Origin: Streptomyces sp. NBC_00443
GTDB taxonomy: Bacteria; Actinomycetota; Actinomycetes; Streptomycetales; Streptomycetaceae
Assembly (NCBI RefSeq): GCF_036014175.1
Contig: NZ_CP107917.1
Coordinates: 558,001 to 622,000 of the forward strand
Direction: 5' to 3'
Length of the DNA: 64,000 nt
The notes under the pieces were generated by a model, which was given only the letters and a program-made list of their open reading frames with translations, ran no database searches and had not been told where the DNA came from. The translations under genes and the position numbers were made by a program. Shown here in pieces: positions 61,278-64,000 of this stretch. The stretch's first letter is position 1. The number at the start of each line of letters is the position of its first letter.

Positions 61278-62233
61278 GCGTACCTCACCTTGTTCTGCTG
61301 GGTGCCGAGGTCGATGGCGCCGTCGGGGGTGGCGATGGACAGCTCGAGTACGTCGCCGTCGTGGAGGTATTTCGGGTTCTTCGCCTGGGAGTTGAAGAAT
61401 GCCTTCCACTTCATCGCCGGCGGCAGCAGCGCGCCGATGATCTCCACCGCCTTGGGCGGCGCCTTGAGTGCGGTGCCGCCAGGGGTGCCGGTGAGGACGA
61501 GGTCGCCCGGTGCGAGGGCCTGGAAGCGGGAGAGCTCCTGCAGTGCCTGCAGGGGGCTGTAGATCATGTCGGTCAGGTCGCTGTTCTGGCGGATCTCGCC
61601 GTTGACCTTGAGGACGAGCCTCAGCTCGGACAGACGGTCGAGTTCCGCGGCGTCGAGCAGGACCAGGACGGGGCCGACCGGGGTGAAGGTCGGGTAGGAC
61701 TTGGCCTCGTAGAACTGGGTCTTGGGCAGCTGTACGTCGCGTGCGGAGACGTCGTTGGTGATGACGAGGCCGGCGATGTGCTCCTTCCAGTTGGCGGCGG
61801 TCACGGTCGCGCCGACCTCGAGGGGACGTCCGATGACCAGGCCGAGCTCGATCTCGTAGTCGAGGAACCGGACGTGGGCCGGCTTCACGATCTCGTCCAA
61901 CGGGCCGCTGATCGAGCCCGAGGTCTTGCGGAAGAAGGTCAGCGGGACGGTCTCGGGGTTCATCCCCGAGTCGCGTACGTGGGAGACGTAGTTCGTCATC
62001 TGCGCGATCACCCGGCACGGCGCGCCGACCGGGGAGACGAGGGGGAGTTCGGCGATGCGGCGCGGCTGCGCCGACCCGTTGCCCGAGCGGGCCTCGGCCA
62101 GGGCCATGTGGACCGTGACCACGTCGTCGAGGAGTTCGGCGGTCGTCGTCGCGGAGGTCTCGACCCGGACGGCGCGGTGTTCGTCGAGCGCGACCCACCA
62201 GGCGTCGGAGGTACGGAGGACGGAGAGGGTCAT
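61274..62233 (-). CDS. Fumarylacetoacetate hydrolase family protein
   Basis: This encodes 319 residues. The FAH fold C-terminal domain has the metal-binding Glu/Asp pattern DYEIELGLVIGRP with ITNDVSARDVQ, then PVGPVLV and LVLTGTPGGTALKA. The N-terminal ~75 residues form the usual small domain. FAH enzymes split C-C bonds, decarboxylate or hydrate 2-keto acids made by ring cleavage. It overlaps its neighbours by 4 bases on each side (ATGA with the dioxygenase, GTGA with the acyl-CoA synthetase). Confidence 0.9.
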   Translation of the reverse strand: MTLSVLRTSDAWWVALDEHRAVRVETSATTTAELLDDVVTVHMALAEARSGNGSAQPRRIAELPLVSPVGAPCRVIAQMTNYVSHVRDSGMNPETVPLTFFRKTSGSISGPLDEIVKPAHVRFLDYEIELGLVIGRPLEVGATVTAANWKEHIAGLVITNDVSARDVQLPKTQFYEAKSYPTFTPVGPVLVLLDAAELDRLSELRLVLKVNGEIRQNSDLTDMIYSPLQALQELSRFQALAPGDLVLTGTPGGTALKAPPKAVEIIGALLPPAMKWKAFFNSQAKNPKYLHDGDVLELSIATPDGAIDLGTQQNKVRYA

Positions 62234-63357
62234 GAGGAAGCCACTTTCAGCAGGCCGCGCAGGCGTTCGAGGTCGAACTCGTTGTCGTCGTTCCGGAGGG
62301 CGGTGATGATCGAGCGCAGCTCGGCGAGGAATTCGCGGCCGGGGGCGATGCCCATGAAGTCCTTGGTGGCCGGCGGGCCCCACTGCGCCAGGCCGGAGGC
62401 CGTCATGGGTGCCCAGCCGGGCTCCAGGGTGCTGTCGAACATGTCGCTGTCGGTGAAGTGCTCGACGAGGAGGCCGTCGGGGTCGCGCCAGTAGTCGAAG
62501 ATCTGGCTGCCCTGGATGTGCCGGCCGATGCCCCACGAGCGCCGGTAGCCCGCGCCGAGCAGGTGCTCGCCGCCGGCGGCAAGCGCGTCGAGGTCGGTGA
62601 CCTCGTAGGCCGAGTGCACATACCGGTTGGAGGGGCCCAGCGTCAGGGCCAGGGTGTGGTGGTCGGTCAGGCTCCTGCCGCGGTCGCAGCGGATGAAGCT
62701 CATGGTGGGGCCCCGCTCGCGCTGGCCCTCGTAGTAGAGGAAGTCGCTGACGATCAGGCCGAGGTGCTCCAGGTACCAGTTCAGCGTGCGCAGGTAGGTG
62801 GTCGTCTGGAGGACGACGTGCCCCAGGCGCCGCACGCCGGCCGGTTCGCGCGGCGGGCGCTGGGTGGTGTTGGTCCGGTCGAGGCCGCCGCCGAAGTTGA
62901 ACGACTGCGACGGCTGCCCGGCCACCGCGGGCAGCTCGTCCGCGTCGGCGACGACGCGGACCCGCAGTCCGCCCGGATCGAGCAGGTCCACGACCGACCC
63001 GCCCAGAGGCTCGGGCAGCGGGTGCACCCGGGTGCCGGTGACGTCGGCCAGCCGTAGCAGGTCGCGGGCGTCGGCCGCACGGAAGGCCGGGCCGCGGAAC
63101 CGTGACGTCGGGCCCCTGCGGATGATCACGCAAGGGGCTCCCGCCCGGGTGCCCCGCAGGTGCAGCTCTCGGCCGTCGCGGTACGACGTGACGAAGCCGA
63201 ACGCCCGGGCGAAGGCCTCGGCGCGGTCCAGGTCGGGCTTGCAGAACTCCAGCCACGCGATGTCGTGGACCTTGATCACTGGATTCGCCGCCCGGCCCGG
63301 ATGCTCTCCGGGGAGCGCGCCCTGCTCGGAATGCAGGTCGTTGTGCGTGCCACCCAC
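62230..63357 (-). CDS. VOC-fold extradiol dioxygenase
   Basis: This encodes 375 residues. It has two VOC modules, with the iron ligands in the second: His in RRLGHVVLQT, His in YVHSAYEVTD and Glu in GLLVEHFTD. It therefore has the full catechol-2,3-dioxygenase-type triad. GTG 63357 is preferred over in-frame GTG 63366 and 63363 because AGGAGG at 63366-63371 gives eight bases of spacing. It has a ~50-residue C-terminal extension. Together with FAH and acyl-CoA synthetase it makes a short ring-cleavage operon, divergent from the TetR gene. Confidence 0.87.
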   Translation of the reverse strand: MGGTHNDLHSEQGALPGEHPGRAANPVIKVHDIAWLEFCKPDLDRAEAFARAFGFVTSYRDGRELHLRGTRAGAPCVIIRRGPTSRFRGPAFRAADARDLLRLADVTGTRVHPLPEPLGGSVVDLLDPGGLRVRVVADADELPAVAGQPSQSFNFGGGLDRTNTTQRPPREPAGVRRLGHVVLQTTTYLRTLNWYLEHLGLIVSDFLYYEGQRERGPTMSFIRCDRGRSLTDHHTLALTLGPSNRYVHSAYEVTDLDALAAGGEHLLGAGYRRSWGIGRHIQGSQIFDYWRDPDGLLVEHFTDSDMFDSTLEPGWAPMTASGLAQWGPPATKDFMGIAPGREFLAELRSIITALRNDDNEFDLERLRGLLKVASS

Positions 63358-63369
63358 GGCCACCACCTC

Positions 63370-63428
63370 CTGAAGGAATATTCACTTCCGAACTTGTCGT
63401 CAGTCAATAGAACTGAAGGAATCTTCAG
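63370..63428. promoter_or_regulatory. Two repeated operator-like sites between the dioxygenase and TetR genes
   Basis: CTGAAGGAATATTCA (63370-63384) and CTGAAGGAATCTTCA (63413-63427) differ by one base and are spaced 43 bases apart. Each is a dyad TGAA-N6-TTCA, and the second extends to CTGAAG-N4-CTTCAG. The first overlaps the dioxygenase ribosome site. They are well placed as operators for the TetR protein. Confidence 0.65.
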
Positions 63429-63494
63429 GAAACAAGTGCGGGGCGGCTAGAGTGCGGGGGGAAACGAGTGACGGGTGGCATGGAGGATGGCGTG

Positions 63495-64000
63495 ATGGCC
63501 GAGCGGACCGCATCCGGGCGAGTCGACCGGCGCAGGGCACGGACGCGCACGGCGCTTGTGGGCGCGGCGCAGCGACTGCTGGCCGAAGGGCGGACCGAAG
63601 TCCCCATCCTGGAGATCACCGAGCTCGCCGACATCGGGGTCGGCTCCTTCTACAACCATTTCGACAGCAAGGACGAGCTCTTCCGCGTCGCGGTCGAGGA
63701 GGCGCTGGAGTGGTGGGGCACGCTGATGGACCGCCTCACCGCGGACATCGAGGACCCCGCGGTCGCCTTCGCCCAGAGCTTTCGGCTGACCGGCCGGCTG
63801 CACCGCCGCCACCCGGAGCTGAGCCGCGTCCTGCTGAGCCAGGGGCTCGAACTGGCCCACTCCCAGCGCGGTTTGGCACCCCACGCGTTCCACGACATCC
63901 GGGTCGCGGTGGACGCGGGGCGGTTCGAGGTGGAGGACCTGGACCTCGCCCTGACGATGACGGCGGCCGCGGTGCTGGCGCTGGGCTCCTTGCTGCACGC
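63495..64000 (+). CDS. TetR family transcriptional regulator, 3' end outside the window
   Basis: The ORF begins MAERTASGRVDRRRARTRTALVGAAQRLLAEG with the TetR helix-turn-helix ILEITELADIGVGSFYNHFDSKDELFRVAVEEAL, followed by a helical ligand domain that runs to the window end. ATG 63495 has GGAGG eight bases upstream; GTG 63492 and ATG 63480 are in-frame alternatives. It diverges from the dioxygenase operon across two repeat sites and is probably its repressor. The ligand cannot be read. Confidence 0.88.
   Translation, partial: MAERTASGRVDRRRARTRTALVGAAQRLLAEGRTEVPILEITELADIGVGSFYNHFDSKDELFRVAVEEALEWWGTLMDRLTADIEDPAVAFAQSFRLTGRLHRRHPELSRVLLSQGLELAHSQRGLAPHAFHDIRVAVDAGRFEVEDLDLALTMTAAAVLALGSLLH

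Noticed and set aside
63447..63998. A 183-codon minus-strand open frame at the window end
   Set aside because: It is antisense to the TetR gene, whose helix-turn-helix and ribosome site are clear.

Overview
The window reads as a stretch of a Streptomyces (high-GC actinomycete) chromosome. The support is GTG/ATG starts behind AGGAGG-type ribosome sites, a GH46 chitosanase behind a CsnR-like palindrome, several SpoIIE-type PP2C phosphatases, a TgmA/TgmB graspetide pair, a DUF574 methyltransferase, a KorSA-like GntR regulator and a modular PKS/NRPS. I see no rRNA, tRNA, insertion sequence or CRISPR array.

Layout. 1-6.0 kb: housekeeping and small genes (Nudix C-terminus, a DUF817 membrane gene with an internal stop, an SH3b protein, a double GNAT, an ABC exporter, an amidohydrolase relic). 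6.1-18.5 kb: an aromatic-type catabolic locus, with a MarR regulator, a long leftward operon (Rieske oxygenase, small HTH protein, ferredoxin reductase, ThDP enzyme, two SDRs, cupin, alpha/beta hydrolase, AspDH-like enzyme, extradiol dioxygenase, aldehyde dehydrogenase) and a divergent MFS permease. 18.6-32.7 kb: a methyltransferase, three SpoIIE/PP2C signalling proteins, a TPR protein, chitosanase, an FprA-like ferredoxin reductase behind an iron box, a DUF1152 relic and a secreted lamin-tail protein. 32.8-41.3 kb: an island with different codon usage, holding a GntR regulator, two small divergent ORFs and a tightly overlapping operon of a sedoheptulose-7-phosphate-cyclase-type enzyme, GNAT, class III aminotransferase, Gfo/Idh/MocA dehydrogenase and two SDRs, then a DUF574 methyltransferase. 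41.5-47 kb: an unknown gene, a DUF1232 protein, the graspetide pair tgmA/tgmB, and a GlxA-type regulator beside a DUF2269 protein. 47-59 kb: a leftward operon of MFS exporter, PKS (KS-AT-ACP) and a 2446-residue aminotransferase/monooxygenase/NRPS. 59.4-64 kb: acyl-CoA synthetase, FAH-family hydrolase and extradiol dioxygenase, read leftward from a divergent TetR gene with two repeated operator-like sites.

How the genes fit. The most distinctive systems are (i) an assembly line whose order KS-AT-ACP / AMT-MOX-C-A-PCP-C matches the logic used for alpha-hydroxy-beta-amino acids in microginin-type peptides, (ii) a probable aminocyclitol (C7-cyclitol-like) pathway built around a divergent sugar-phosphate cyclase with a TTA codon, and (iii) a TgmA/B graspetide locus.

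Caveat on sequence quality. About ten genes are broken as read. Five breaks are explained by one missing base in a C/G run, inside genes that are otherwise well conserved, and two more by one extra G. I therefore suspect assembly error for most of these rather than true gene decay. The amidohydrolase and DUF1152 genes also carry larger internal losses and look like genuine relics.
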